Origin: Lactifluus volemus
Lineage: Eukaryota; Basidiomycota; Agaricomycetes; Russulales; Russulaceae
Direction of reading: 5' to 3'
Length of the DNA stretch: 64,000 nucleotides
Assembly (NCBI GenBank): GCA_022376515.1
Contig: WTXI01000010.1
Coordinates: 868,001-932,000, forward strand
Shown here: positions 44,304 to 55,895 of the stretch, piece by piece
Numbering within the stretch: position 1 is the stretch's first letter
How the letters are laid out: every line of letters starts with the position of its first letter
Translations under genes and position numbers: made by a program
The notes under the pieces: model-generated
Seen by the model: only the letters and a program-made list of their open reading frames with translations
What the model was told of the DNA's origin: nothing
The model's database searches: none

Positions 44304-45334
44304 ATGTATCACCAAAGTGTTTCACCTCTAGTCCCTCCAGGACATCACGCCAATCCTCCACAACATCATCTGTACCCTTCCACCCCCTTCGTCCACAGCA
44401 ATGGTTACCTCGTTAAGATGTTCGGTTCGCGGGATGCAGCTTTCTTTATCGAATCTCTCCTCAAAACGACTGCTGCGAACGTACAAGTGTACGGCAACGT
44501 TCCCGGCTGGCCAAACGCATTGATGGTGTCGCAACCGTCCGTGCTTAGCACCCGTCCCGACGCGTACTACAACTCAAACTTCCCTCTCTGGCTTCTCGAC
44601 TATATCCCCTCTCCCTCCTGCCACGTCATCCCTCAGACAATCTGGAGCCCACCAAATCAGTCCGACTGGCGTCGGTACGTCGAGCAAGCCAACCTGCACA
44701 TGCCCGTCTTTTTCGTTCAGAATAACGGCACCATCGGCCTCCCGTTGGAGCGCGCGGTCGCGGGCGACACCACGTCGCTGCGCCAGGCTCGCGAACCGGC
44801 CCCCCTCGGAGGTGGTCACTCCACTCAAATTCGCATCGCCGTAAGTCTCTCTCTCCCCCTTCTTCTGCCCCCCCTCCCTGCCCCCCTCTCTTCGTCTTCG
44901 ATGCCTAGCTCTAACGGTCTTTTCCTTCCCCCCCCCTTCAGTGGCGCGGATACGAGCCATGGGAGCGCCAGATCCAAATTAGGGATCAAACCCGTCACCG
45001 CAACGAGATCACGGTGGAGCGATTTGCGAAGCTCGTCGCGGGCGTCGTTAATAGATTTATTGAAGTGAGTCTTCCCGATTTTTTTACCTTTACTTGATGA
45101 TGGACTGATGCCCTGGTACTATTGTCTAACTGACGTACTGTTTAGACTAGCCGCTCCGTCGCCACTCGAGAACCTTCAGGATATTGGAGGATTGGAGACG
45201 GGGGTATCACTCGCTACAATGTTAACCTCGTCGGCGCCGTGCAGGTCTCTGCGGGAGGGTGGATGCCTATCCTGCAAATGGCTGCACCCAGCAACTCCAA
45301 CTCGAATGGCCATGCTCACTACTATCACGCATAA
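44304..45334 (+). CDS. Uncharacterised 282-residue protein
   Basis: Three exons: 44304-44840, 44942-45064, 45146-45334; the frame closes exactly. No family is recognised. The N-terminal 25 residues are His/Pro-rich. The middle has alternating aromatic and polar segments (SNFPLWLLDYIPSP, NQSDWRRYVEQANLHMPVFF), and the second exon is basic with the look of an amphipathic helix (VERFAKLVAGVVNRFIE). There is no signal peptide or membrane span. Codon use is strongly C/G-ending with intact splice sites, which argues for a real, well-expressed gene. It may be a lineage-restricted Agaricomycete protein. I will not guess a function. Confidence 0.7.
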
Positions 45335-45613
45335 TGTATTCATCTGTTATATTGTACATCTTTGTCATGCCTCGATAATCCTGTCGCTGTGATATATATT
45401 TATACCCAGAGCCCACCATTTCTCGCATTTCAAAAAACAGCTACTCGATGAAGGGCTTCCCCGTGTCATAAAAATGTCAACAGCGCGTTCAGAATCGTGT
45501 ACGGGTATCTCATGTATTGGCCGGTTGTTCATACTGACAATCAAAGAGTAATGAGCCATGGGACTGGAAGAAAAACAAGGACTAAAGGAGACTGTATGGA
45601 TTAAAGAAGGGGG

Positions 45614-48220
45614 TCACAAGCCTGGGTGCTGTTGACATAGCAAGGACAGCGCATCGTGGGATTTGGGCGGGTCCGTGCAGCCGAATACCACTGGTCTGCG
45701 TGCTTCGCCTCTCCTGATGATTAAATCCTCCGAAACGACGGACCCATGTAGATCAAGTACTGGCAAGGCATCCAGTGGCGGCATTTCACCGCCGGGCAAG
45801 TCGAGCAATCCCGTTCCGAGGACTTCAGAGGTGTTGTTCATATCAGGAAGTGGCATCAGGGGAAGGTTGAATTGGGCTCGCTTCTTATCAAATACAGCAC
45901 GTGGCAGGCGCTTGACGTGAGCTCCCGGTTCCAAATGGTTCGTAGAGAGTGAGGTAAAGTTGGCGTAATTAGGATAAAGCATAGTGTAACCGCGCAAATA
46001 GACCAGTTCAACGAAGTACTTTTTCCAAGAATGTTGCCATCGGCTCGATCGGACGTCTGGAACGATCTCTTGCTTCAAGGAGAGCGATAGGTTGCTTAGG
46101 CGGCTGGCCACGTAAGTGTGGAACTCGCGCCAATGTTCTGGGAAATAAACGGCGCCCCAACTGCATGGGATTTGCGAGAGATAGGGAGTATTTGAGGGGG
46201 CAATACCAGTAGTATTGAATACCCGACGAGCATCAAAGCTTCTCCGTCCCCCAATGTGAAGTTCAAGATTCTTTTGTTGGTATAGGCTTATACCGAAAAG
46301 CCGCGGAGATTTGTTTCGTCTGTCGCCGTACCTAAACAGACCTTCAGGATCAAGCAGCGGGAAGTTGGCAAAGGCAGGTCCTCACCTATAGCGGAGAAGG
46401 CCTAACTTTATCCACGCATAAAATAACGGGGAGACCTCCACGTCATCCTCCAAAAATAAGCCGTACGAGTCGTTTGAGCGCGGATACCAAGACTCGACGA
46501 CAGCGGTCAACAGACCTCCGTGTGTGACCCTGTGATGTACAAAAACAGCGCCGTGTTTCCAATCGAAATCTTCCGCCATCTGCCTAGTGATAGTATCCGC
46601 GGAGTCTTCCATATTGAAACGGAGATCAAGGCTATCGCCGAAATAGCGGGCGTTTTCCAAGGAGCGCAATAGGCGCGCTAGCGATCGCGGCCTATTGTTC
46701 GTAATGATGCTGATATCCACTCTGGGTACATTCCAATCTGTTGTAAATTAGAGCAGAAAAAGTACCGAGATTGGTAAGACATACTTTGCCATTCAGTGAG
46801 GGTCAAGGTACCCATCCAGTCTGTGTAGATGAGATCTGCGGGGGCAAGCCGAACCAATACAGACTCGGCATACTCAGCAGAACCTCGTACCATACGGAAT
46901 AGAGAAGCCGTGAATACATCCTCTGCTCTCAGAATGACAAATACGTCGGGCGGACCATATAAATGAGAAAGCCAGGAAGAGACAATGGAATCAGCTTTAG
47001 CCATAGCAGAGGAGCCGGTCTGGTAATGCAAGACACATGTATCCGCATAGATGGGGGCATGATCCGAATCCGCTTCTGCATATAGAAAGATGTCTAGACG
47101 GTGACCATTGATGGCTAAGCCACATGCTGCCCGGGAGAACGCAACGAGATCGCCGACAGTAGGAAAGAAGAGACCAAAATGACCACGCGACTGATGAGTG
47201 CTGGCATTTAAGAACAACAACTCTGGATCAAATATATGCGCACGATAGTCATCGACTGGGAGAGCTAATACGCGCTGTCTATCGGTGGTATCCTCGACTT
47301 CCGACTGAGGCTCCAAACAGCTTTCCCCAGCCAAGTCTCGACTAACGATAATGCCGCCGATTGTGTCAGGCCGTCTGTCTGAAATGAAGCGTCCAAGTGC
47401 GGCCCATGAGTCTGGGCTGTGTTCCATACGAGAATTGTCATCAGAGAAGATGAAGCTTGGCAACACGAAGGGAGGTACAAGGAAATCTGCGGGACGATGA
47501 ACTGCTAGTGGAGAAAGGCATCCCCCTTCCTGTGCCTCGGGGTGGGAAAAGCAAACCCTTCAGGCCAAGAGGAAATGTCACAGCGGGCGGATTGAGAAGT
47601 AGCGAGCGGGCAACTTTATTCATTCCTTGAAGACCAGACTCCTCTAGAAACAAAATCCAGTCAGTGGATGCATGCAAGGCGGTTCCAATGAGAGCATCGG
47701 TAGAGCAGGTTGAATGGGGGCACGGTAGAAGAGTCATTGGTGTAGACAGGACTGCGCCATACGAGTGAAGGAGATGACGAAGCAACGGCCGCACAATAGA
47801 TAGCAATGTTTCGGGACAGAGAATGACGATTTCTTTGACGGCAGAAGGATACTCTGATAAGCCAGCGATTGTCGCCTCTAGAATCTGAGCGCTCCTCCCC
47901 GTAAGGGGTAGGGCAATAGTCATTGAAGAATTGGAAATCGACTTGGCAGATCCAAGTTCAAGTTCGTACAGGGGTCCAAAGACATTTACTTGCAACTTGT
48001 CGGACGCATTTGAGGAGTTGAATATAGCTAGACGAGCCTTCCACCCAGGTAAATAGACTTCTACTGGGAATGGGTTTGAAGCATCGCTAACATAACGCCT
48101 GAGCAAAAAGCAGATACAAAGCACCAGAGCTAAAGGGAACAGAAAAAACCCTTGGAGACGCATAAATTGGCGGTCGCGTTTAGGTCGATGTTTATCTCTG
48201 GTGAATGAAGGCTTGGACAT
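45614..48220 (-). CDS. Glycosyltransferase-like type II membrane protein
   Basis: Exons: 48220-47557, 47504-46785, 46737-46386, 46331-45614; 817 residues, frame intact. The basic N-terminal tail is followed by one membrane span (residues about 22-41, FFLFPLALVLCICFLL), giving a Golgi-type type II topology. The third exon resembles GT-A transferases: a strand then VDISIITNNRPRSLARLL, VVESWYP, and the acidic LFLEDDVEVSPLF, which suits a metal-binding DXD-like site. The upstream 440 residues contain a second alpha/beta-looking region (PLTGRSAQILEATIAGL, WILFLEESG). Substrate is unknown; a role in secretory-pathway glycosylation is inferred. It is divergent from the KEN-box gene. Confidence 0.7.
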
Positions 48221-48370
48221 CTGGCAAAAAAGTTGAACCGTGCGAAGTTAGTTTATTGCATCCTCGCAAGGTATTCCGGAATACGTTACGACACGGTTCA
48301 CGTGGCAGTACAGATATGATCACGTGACAGACATTAAATCGAGTTTGTTTTGGATCGAACTCATGAAAGA
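48221..48370. promoter_or_regulatory. Divergent glycosyltransferase/KEN-box gene promoter
   Basis: 150 bases between two head-to-head start codons. It contains two CACGTG/TCACGTG E-box-like hexamers near 48299 and 48321, sites of the kind bound by bHLH factors in fungi. Functional use is inferred only. Confidence 0.4.
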
Positions 48371-49715
48371 ATGTTGACAACTCGCCCTGTCCCTCTTACT
48401 GCAAATCGTCCCTTGCATGTGAAGACCCCGGGAAGAGCACTACAAAAAGCCAGAGGAACACGTCAGGAGAATGCCCCACCTGGCTCTCACACTGCAAGAG
48501 TAGTTCATAAAGTACGGCTGCAGACACCACTGGGAGGCGGCTCAAAGGAAGTGCAAGCATCGAAAGCTAACGTTGTCGCCCGCCCGCTGGAGATAAGACT
48601 CCTTTTGCCAATCGCCAGCGCCGCGTGATACAGGATCGAACCCCAGGCTGCGCAAAACAGACTCCGGGACATGCTTTACTTTCGAGCTCGGTGCGCAAGA
48701 CCGTGCGTGGTCGCCATGGGTCAGGTCCTTTATTCGAGACTCCGGTCACCAATGGCAACTATTGGGACGTCATAGAACACGATATCGCCGTGCCTGCCGC
48801 TCCCGAGGCTCAGGATGAAGAAGTTCAGCAAGAGGATTACGACGAGATTGAGTACATGGCTCCTACTGCTATCGGTACGTCTGCCTTCCTTGGTCACCTC
48901 ACGTTCTACCAACGTACGGCCTAGACCCACCGTATACACCACACTTTGATATGCCCGACTTGAAGCTCGTTGGTGCCCAGCTCTTTGATATGATGCACTC
49001 TCTTAAAAAAGATGATACGATCGACCGCTTCTATGCTGCGGAGAAGGAGAATATTAATGACTCTGGATTGCTTGAGGCCAGCGGCTTTTCCACCGCACCA
49101 TCCTATTGGAATTTTTTCAATCTTCCAGAAGAAGGCAAGTGAACGCGTCCGACACTTTTCATTCTCTCCACTTATCGATACTCTCTTCCTTTTCCTAGAT
49201 GATTGTAGCCCTTTTTCTCAGCACCGCGGAAAAACCGCTTCCTCTAAACCGAGTGTCGCGATTCAGCGCTCTGGGACCGCGATCAAAGGTTCAAGTGGCG
49301 TGGCAAACACCTCGCGAGCGCGTGCTGCAACTTTACCAGTGCCACGCGCTTTGAAGCAAACGGCACGTCAGGTCCCTTCTAAGCGCGTGCAGGTGATCCG
49401 GATCGATCCCACCCCCCTCCAACAATAACAGGTCCATCAAAGAAGTCATCCGATAAGGCTGCCCCGACACGGCCAGCAACTGCCGCAGGGCGCATAACTT
49501 CCACCCCGTGGATCGCAACTGTTTCGAAGACATCACGCCTACCCACACGCCCTGCTACTTCCGTATCTTTGCGCCCACCCACCATGGCAACAAAAAAGGT
49601 GACGATGGCAGCCAAGTTCCAGCCGGGTTCAAAGCCGCTGATTGGGGACTCAGAATTTGTTCTTGAGTTTGATAGCGCGGATATTGCCCATGATGATTTT
49701 ATGTTTGACATATGA
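48371..49715 (+). CDS. KEN-box protein, possible securin-like cell-cycle protein
   Basis: Exons: 48371-48874, 48925-49134, 49199-49715; about 410 residues once two missing bases are allowed for (C-runs at 48573-48579 and 49412-49417). The N-terminal third is basic and Pro/Thr-rich with several T-P sites (VKTPGRAL, KTPFANR, LFETPVTNG). An acidic middle follows, then a KEN box in AAEKENINDS and an aromatic segment YWNFFNLPEE. The C-terminus is basic then acidic, ending DDFMFDI. The intron 49135-49198 starts GCAAGT, a perfect GC-AG donor; without it the protein stops at once. KEN box, basic N-terminus and acidic hydrophobic motifs recall APC/C substrates such as securin, but I see no diagnostic domain. 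Confidence 0.6.
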
Positions 49716-49858
49716 TTGAATTTCGATTGTTAATGACCAGAGGCACCCCCCGTAGCTAAGCCTGGCCTTATTGCAATCGAAGCCAGAATAATCAATCTAT
49801 ATTACTGTAGAGTCATGTGTTTACTCTACGATACGGCATATGATGCGAACTCTTGATG

Positions 49859-50821
49859 CTACTGGGGGTCCCCTTGGCTGTTGAGACTGCTGAAAAACTC
49901 CCCGTAAGCGCGATTCACGTCGAACATTAACTACGAAGTAAGTTATCAGCGAAAACCTTGGGGTTAGGCCGAAGTGATAGCCACCTGTCTTGATTGTTCG
50001 TCTGTAATCTCCTCTGATGCTTTCATCCCGTTTAACGTGATCAACCTTGAAACAAGTGTAGCGAGGATACAAAGTAAGCATCAACACGAAAACGTACCAT
50101 CCGACCATCTTGCTTCGCCCTTCCCAATCCTTACTTCCTTTGAACCGTGCGTAGCCAGTGACAAGTTCCTGGAGGATCGGATGCAGCTGATCTTTAGCAC
50201 GTAAACGCAACCTCAAGGCATCCATAAAGGTGATAAAGCTCTGCGAAAAAATGCGTGTCAATCCAGAAAGATGCCAAAAAAAAAAAGACGTGACAAAAAA
50301 AAAAAACCAACCTGTGTGGTTTCTGCGACCCACTTTCCAGTCTCAGGACCTGCTTCGCTCGAGTGCTCAACAGTGGCCGGAACCCCGACCTTGAGGCGAT
50401 GGAGAGCTGCAGGATGATCCATCTACATAAATAAAAGGAGAGAGAGAGAGAGCACAGCGTGTGTGTGTGAGAGCTGAAAGAGAAGTTTGGGTTTTTGTTG
50501 CTTTACCCGGTAGCGACTCATGAACTGTTCGACACTCGGCACGTCATCGCCAACCAATTTCAGCATAGTCTTGTATTGTGACAATAGTCGAGTGCATGCA
50601 GGAGAGTACCTCTTAGCGTCATCTCGCTCTTAGTACCCATGATCAAGATCAGGGAAAATGCACACACTCAGCTGCCGTCACCGAGTCACGGACGTATGCA
50701 CGTTCCAGATAGTCCAAGGCGACGACGATGCCGTAGAGCGTTGCAAGTGACTCGTATTTTTCTCGTTCGCATTCGTTGTGTAGAGACGGGCTTCTTCGTC
50801 AAGGGACAATGGCGCGGACAT
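49859..50821 (-). CDS. VPS28: ESCRT-I subunit Vps28
   Basis: Component of ESCRT-I, which sorts ubiquitinated cargo at endosomes. Exons: 50821-50668, 50609-50507, 50422-50312, 50240-50098, 50045-49985, 49930-49859; 214 residues with one base restored. The N-terminal core reads MSAPLSLDEEARLY, YLERAYVRDSV, SPACTRLLSQYKTML, and the four-helix C-terminal domain reads FITFMDALRLRLRAKDQLHP to MFDVNRAYGEFFSSL, all typical. The frame break lies near 50768, where GC-GAA needs one more base to give EREKYESLATLYG. The exon 3 end is followed by a very long T-run in the intron. Length matches the family. Confidence 0.92.
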
Positions 50822-52181
50822 GATTTGGTGAGGAAGTAAAGTAAAGTTATCTGCCAATGATTGCCCATCCGTGTACGTCATTCATCTCGTGACTACTAGT
50901 ACGTATCGTGAGGTGCAACTGGCTGCGGTTATTCATTGAGTTTTTATCCTTTCCTTCTGGACCAATCACTCCCTCAGTGCCAGTGGACTCATCATTTCTT
51001 AGCCCGAATATTTGAAGGGGGTTTCGAGCCTGAAAGCAAACAAGGCAGCACGCATTGGCTATCGTCGTAACGCTTAACACCTACTTCGAACGCGCAAGTC
51101 ACGAACCAGTGCGGCCCCAACCCATTAACTGGTCACGGTAGTAAGTTAAGTGATAACCTTTGATATGAACTACTTTCGTCGTATCGCTCCGGGACAGTGG
51201 GCGCCAAAAGACTCTACGAGAGTGATGCTCCGAGTTCCAGGTGCGACGACTTTTGAACGAGTCCCTCGTGTGCCCTACAGATCACCTATCCGCTCCTCCA
51301 ACAATCTCTAACTCCAGGGGCTGTTTCTTTAACGAAGCGTAAAATTGCGCTGTCCACCGGCAGAGGAGGTCCGGGTTCTTAGAGGAAAAAGTCATCTGCC
51401 GTACAGTCGTATTTGGCCTCACTCGGGTTTTGGACCGCACTCTGGTTTCCGATCCTCCGAGAAGTTTCTCGTATATGCCGGCGTAATTCTTGCTGGCGGC
51501 GCTCGAACCGGCCATTTCATTTGGGACAGGACAGAGGCGATGGCTTTGAAGTAGATGGGAAGTGGCGTCTTCGAATATTAGGGGACGGCGTGCTGAGCCT
51601 CGTTCTTAAGGTCCGAGATTTTTCCAAACATATCATATCTTCTTACTGTTCTTGCCTGTTGCCTGCGGGCCACACGTGGCCGAGCGGGGCGTGAGTACGT
51701 GATTGACGATGTTTACAAGGGGAAATGGACGCTTCGCGAATACCGCAGAAGGCAAGTAAACGAACGATGATCGATGGTGTGAATAGAGATACATTCTGTG
51801 AGATGAAACAAGTCACATACAACCATATATATTCTATGAGGCTGAGAGTGAAGGATTAGTTCATATGGCTCCATACATCCATAGCAGACAGCACGACATC
51901 ATACCAGTCAAGTGCGCTGCCCACAAGAAGGACAGTAACAAGTGGGTGTAATTATAAACCAAGACAGTCTACACAAAGAATGGCAATATTCAGCAACACA
52001 TAGGTCAGAAACAGCGAACGACGGGAAAGCAAACACGAGGGAGACTTTTTGGTATAGAACCGTGATTCAACTATAGATATGAAGCAAGTTTGTAGATGAG
52101 ATTTACGCAAGAGGGGGATGATTCTATCGCAAATACATTTTATGAGTCGTGCTGTGCCGATCATAATCCGCAACAGCATCC
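50822..52181. other. Intergenic region upstream of VPS28
   Basis: About 1.36 kb. The left end holds the VPS28 promoter. A minus-strand open frame at 51282-51515 begins MAGSSAASKNYAGIYEKLL and looks coding-like but has no family match, start context or partner exon. No transposon or RNA gene was recognised. Confidence 0.35.
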
Positions 52182-53015
52182 TCAGTAAACCGGCCAACGC
52201 GCAGGAGCCACGCGTATACGTGCGGGTACAGTCGGCGACTCGGGGGGAGGATGTGCGGCCATCGTCCAATTGTAGATGCGCGGTGACACGCTGGGAGGAG
52301 GGGAAGGCTGCAACGAACCTCCACTCGGCGTCATGATCGGGAACGGGACGGACGGCATAGGGGCGGGTGGTGGTGTGACGGCTCGCACGAGTTGACGCTG
52401 TAACACAGGCGACCGTGGGTGAGACGAGGGCAGCTGGATTGGTGTAATCTCCGACGTGCGTACGCTCACAGCTGGACGTAAAGATGCAGGGACATCCGTG
52501 TTGGAATCACCACCGTCAGGGACGAATACGGTGAGATGCTGGGCGACCCGTGCGCGACGGTGAGCATGTAGTCGCTCGAATACCGTAGAAATCAAGCTGG
52601 GATTCTGGGGAAAGCTGCGTGTAGGCTCCGAGGTCGAATGACGGCGTGGGGTAGGGAGTGGGAGCAAACCGTCGAAAGGGGTAGCATCGCTATTGGACGA
52701 TGTGGTTTGGAGCCACCGACTGACGTCCTGTGTCGAAGGGGATATCTGCCCAGAGGTGGGGTACAATTCCGCTGGTGTATCGCGATCGCTGGAACCGGTA
52801 GAGCCGTCGCTGCTATCGACCGGAGTGATGGGCTCTAAGGGAAGGATCGAGACGAAGTCTTCATAAACGGCATCCTTGAAAAAAGCATCCGAGTCGGGAT
52901 CCCATGCATTGTCATAAGACCAGCAAGGATACTGAGGATACATGTCATCGTGAGATTCGGTGGGATCGACGACAACAGGGTTTGCGATGACAGCGGGGGT
53001 AAAAGTACGACCCAT
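52182..53015 (-). CDS. Ser/Pro-rich protein of unknown function
   Basis: Intronless 277-residue frame from ATG 53015 (MGRTFTPAVIANPVVV). Acidic and aromatic in the first 70 residues (MYPQYPCWSYDNAWDPDSD), then low-complexity Ser/Pro/Thr-rich with repeated S-P and T-P sites, ending in a proline-rich tail. No domain, signal peptide or membrane span is visible; it is probably disordered and phosphorylated. The start is preceded by an AG/CT-rich tract (53030-53110), as in many fungal promoters. Third-position bias supports coding. It could be a transcription-related or regulatory protein; that is a guess from composition. Confidence 0.6.
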   Translation of the reverse strand: MGRTFTPAVIANPVVVDPTESHDDMYPQYPCWSYDNAWDPDSDAFFKDAVYEDFVSILPLEPITPVDSSDGSTGSSDRDTPAELYPTSGQISPSTQDVSRWLQTTSSNSDATPFDGLLPLPTPRRHSTSEPTRSFPQNPSLISTVFERLHAHRRARVAQHLTVFVPDGGDSNTDVPASLRPAVSVRTSEITPIQLPSSHPRSPVLQRQLVRAVTPPPAPMPSVPFPIMTPSGGSLQPSPPPSVSPRIYNWTMAAHPPPESPTVPARIRVAPARWPVY

Positions 53016-53242
53016 TTTTTTAAAAGTAAAGGAAAAGGAGAAAGAAGAAAAAAAAAATAAGAAAGAGGTGAAAGAAGGTTTGGAGTTGAGAGAAAGAAAG
53101 AGAGGAGTGAGCTGGACTCGGTCACCGACCAAACTGATGGGGACAAAGCCTGAGAAACTTCTGGACAGAAAAGCGATGGCAATCCAAATTTGGCATCTAT
53201 CATAACAAAAGCAACTAAAGCCGGGGCGGTGCCGCACCCCAA

Positions 53243-54857
53243 CTACCCAACCGATTTCCCTTTTGATTCTACAATTATCCAACTAGCTACCAAATATATG
53301 TCAGTTCCAATAGACCAACTGCTGGTATCATTCTCACCAGTCGGGTTACTGGCAGATCTGCTGATCATTGCCGCATCCCCAATGCCTCCTCGTGTAAGTA
53401 TGACAGAAGCAGTGTCTTCCCCTTCCAACCTTGGCACGCTATGCGGTTGGAGCACGGGTACCTCCGTAGATCCGTGTATCGTCAGACCGATCAAAAAAGA
53501 ATCGCCCAAACGAGTGACCACGTGTCTATACAAGTCCATACGTAATCACTTTTCAGTCACGACCACAGAACCGATCACGTACGTTGCGGTTTCGACTACC
53601 CTCCGCACAAATTGGGGGGTCAGCAAGCCGTGCCATTGGATATGTAGCATGTCCCCAATGGTCGATGGGGCCGGTGCAGAGTAAACGGAAACGTATGGAT
53701 CTACTCGGTCGTTGGCTTGCAGTCTGGACAACTTCAATTTCCTACATCACCTCGAAGCCGATATCATACCTCTGTGCACCGATATTGATCATCCCGACCC
53801 ATTCGAACAATGCACTCGCCCTCTCATTCCAATCTTGCAGCGCATCATCGTCATCATCGACCCCAGCTTTCGATGTACCATTCGTTGATTTATGGCGTTC
53901 GCTACGTCCGGTCGAGGTTGAGCACGGATGCGGATGCGGATGCGGTGGTAGTGCGAACGTTGGGATGTGAACATTTTGGAGCTTTCGGATGACCGGCTTC
54001 ACCTCATGATACCGAGCGCGGGAGGGAGAAAGCGGCCCTGTCCCTTTGTCTGTGAACAGGCCCCTTCATATCGTAACCAAAGAAAGGAGCGTGCGGTTAT
54101 TGTGACATACCAGGCCTGGAGAGGTGAAACGCGAAATCCCACTGTCCTTCTCCGGATTCTTCGCGCGATCGGTCCCACCGCGTGAACGAATCGAGAATGA
54201 AATCGTGGCTTCGAACGTTCGCGTTCGCTTTTGCGCTCGGTGTGGTGAGCGAGAGGTTGATAACTGTCAGTTGTAGTATGTGAGACAAAGGGCGTCGATG
54301 AAATGTAAAGGAAACGGGCATACGGTACTGCTCTGGCGCGCCGGACATGCGTGACGAGAATTTAGTCCCTGAAAGACCTAATGCTTCAAAAGTTTCTTTC
54401 CCAGCACTGAGGATGACGCTTCCTTCCCTGCTGGACCACGCATCGGGGAGAAATGCACTGGTACTGGCAACGTGGGCGTCATGACCATCGCTTTTTGCGA
54501 AACTCTTCAGCAAGGGGGGAAGGGGGGGGGGGGGGGGGGCGCACCTGGTCAGATCAGGCTCTTGATTGCCGTACGTGCGGAGGGCTTCGTATATCTCGGC
54601 GAGTGGTGCACGCGACGTACTGTAATCCGTTTCGAGTTTGCTGAACGCCGCTTCGAGTTCACTGTCAAATGGGAATATAATGTCGACCTGACCTAGCATT
54701 TGCATGACGTGAATAGCGGTCCAGGACCTGACGGGGCGTGGATAGTGCATGCCTGGTGAACGAATGGTCTAGAGGCGCTCAGTTCAAGGAGCTTGCTAGA
54801 AGGTAAATGTCCAGTTGAGATCATGGTGATACGCTTCTCTGGCTGAGCCGAGGCCAT
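53243..54857 (-). CDS. RNase P/MRP subunit Rpp40-like
   Basis: Protein subunit of nuclear RNase P/MRP (tRNA and rRNA processing), resembling human RPP40. Exons: 54857-54753, 54687-54545, 54502-54324, 54263-54111, 54049-53770, 53723-53583, 53525-53243; 427 residues, frame intact. Shared landmarks: a segment LPDAWSSREGSVILSAGKET then LGLSGTKFSSR, HEVKPVIRKLQN, ALFEWVGMINIGAQR, then DPYVSVYSAPAPSTIGDML, and LTIHGSTEVPVL. The first intron (54752-54688) starts GCATGC, a GC-AG intron. The second intron contains a C-run of about 20 on this strand. An in-frame upstream ATG at 54926 would add 23 residues. Similarity to the family is moderate, so the name is tentative in detail. Confidence 0.75.
54519..54540. 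repeat. Poly-G run inside an Rpp40-like intron
   Basis: Nearly twenty consecutive G on the plus strand, after an AA interruption, form the pyrimidine tract before the second intron's acceptor on the coding strand. Long G runs are hard to sequence and to replicate, so the exact length is unreliable. Confidence 0.85.
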
Positions 54858-55895
54858 CTCTAGTATGGCCGCTGTGGTGAGACCGGGCACACGAGCAACA
54901 TGACCAAATGTGATCGACCTTACCATTTCTAGAAATGACAGATATCGTAGACACGCGTCTACGAGCGGTAAATATGCAAGCTACCGCAACAGTGGTTATA
55001 CAACTCCATTAGACCATGTGAATCGTGAAAAAAAAAGGCGCGCGAAATCTGTTCAGGTAGCAGATGGGGATAAGTTGAAAGTGTCAAACTTAAATTGCGC
55101 CGTGAGTGGGAAACCTATGCTAAGTAACTATGCTGTGATCACGGATGTTGTAGCGATGTATGTTCTGAAACATTTTTCGTCTAAATTTGTGCAAAAAAAA
55201 CCCTACGGTCGAGTACGGAAGCTATAGGTTGCTCGAAATCTTGTTCTGCCATACAGTAGGCCTACGAGTAATTCCACCGTTGGCGCGTGGTCACATCGAG
55301 CACGGCCTCCCACTCATCGAAAAGCGAAGCAACGAGAATTTTCAAAGAAAGATGGTGGAGATAATGGTTGTCCCGCTAATGGCCAGTCCTCCCACCGTAC
55401 AGTCGCTCCCATCAGGTGAAGCTTGAAGTCGCATGAATAGAAACTGCGAAAAGTAAGACAGGAACTGCGAGTTGTGTACTACGGAGGCACAAGGTACTCG
55501 AGCCAATGTATGACGGGTATTGACGGCTCACCCCACCTCATGCTGCGCGGTTAGCCGTGAGTAAAAAAAATAAGATATCCTGTTTCCTCTGAAAATTGTC
55601 ATAGTTCTTGATTCCAGGCGAATGTCGTGGCCGCACTGTCCCCTCCATTTTCCCAACAACGTAAAAACATCAGAGCGTGTGGGTACGTAGTTCTCCCAAC
55701 TCGGTGTTTCATTCGAATTCCGAGTCTCAGTAGCGTGGGGGTTGTTGTGGAGGGGGGAAACCAAACAGCAGCGCCAAGACAACGCCGATCCAGTACTCTG
55801 GTCAGAACAATTCCGTTCAGATTCCGGAAAAAAAAAAAACTTTCGCGACCCTTGATCCTGAGAGTTCAAGAGCGTCATTGAAAAGAACACTCACT
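54858..55895. other. Intergenic region between Rpp40-like and PAN6 genes
   Basis: About 1 kb holding the Rpp40-like promoter on the left and the pantothenate synthetase 3' end on the right. Open frames at 54910-55227 (+) and 55528-55890 (-) have no family similarity. No repeat or RNA gene was seen. Confidence 0.4.

Noticed and set aside
46160..46206. An extra intron in the last glycosyltransferase-like exon
   Set aside because: The GT-AG pair would break the frame, while read-through is open and natural (PYLSQIPCSWGAVYF).
47440..47560. A frameshift between exons 1 and 2 of the glycosyltransferase-like gene
   Set aside because: A 52-nt intron (47556-47505, GTTTGC to CTAG) joins the frames exactly.
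48636..48650. GGTTCGA-type T-loop sequence on the minus strand suggesting a tRNA
   Set aside because: No matching acceptor stem, D-arm or anticodon arm nearby, and it lies in a coding exon.
54064..54110. A frameshift in the Rpp40-like gene at the G run after the fourth intron
   Set aside because: Using the acceptor at 54051-54050 instead keeps the frame without any missing base.
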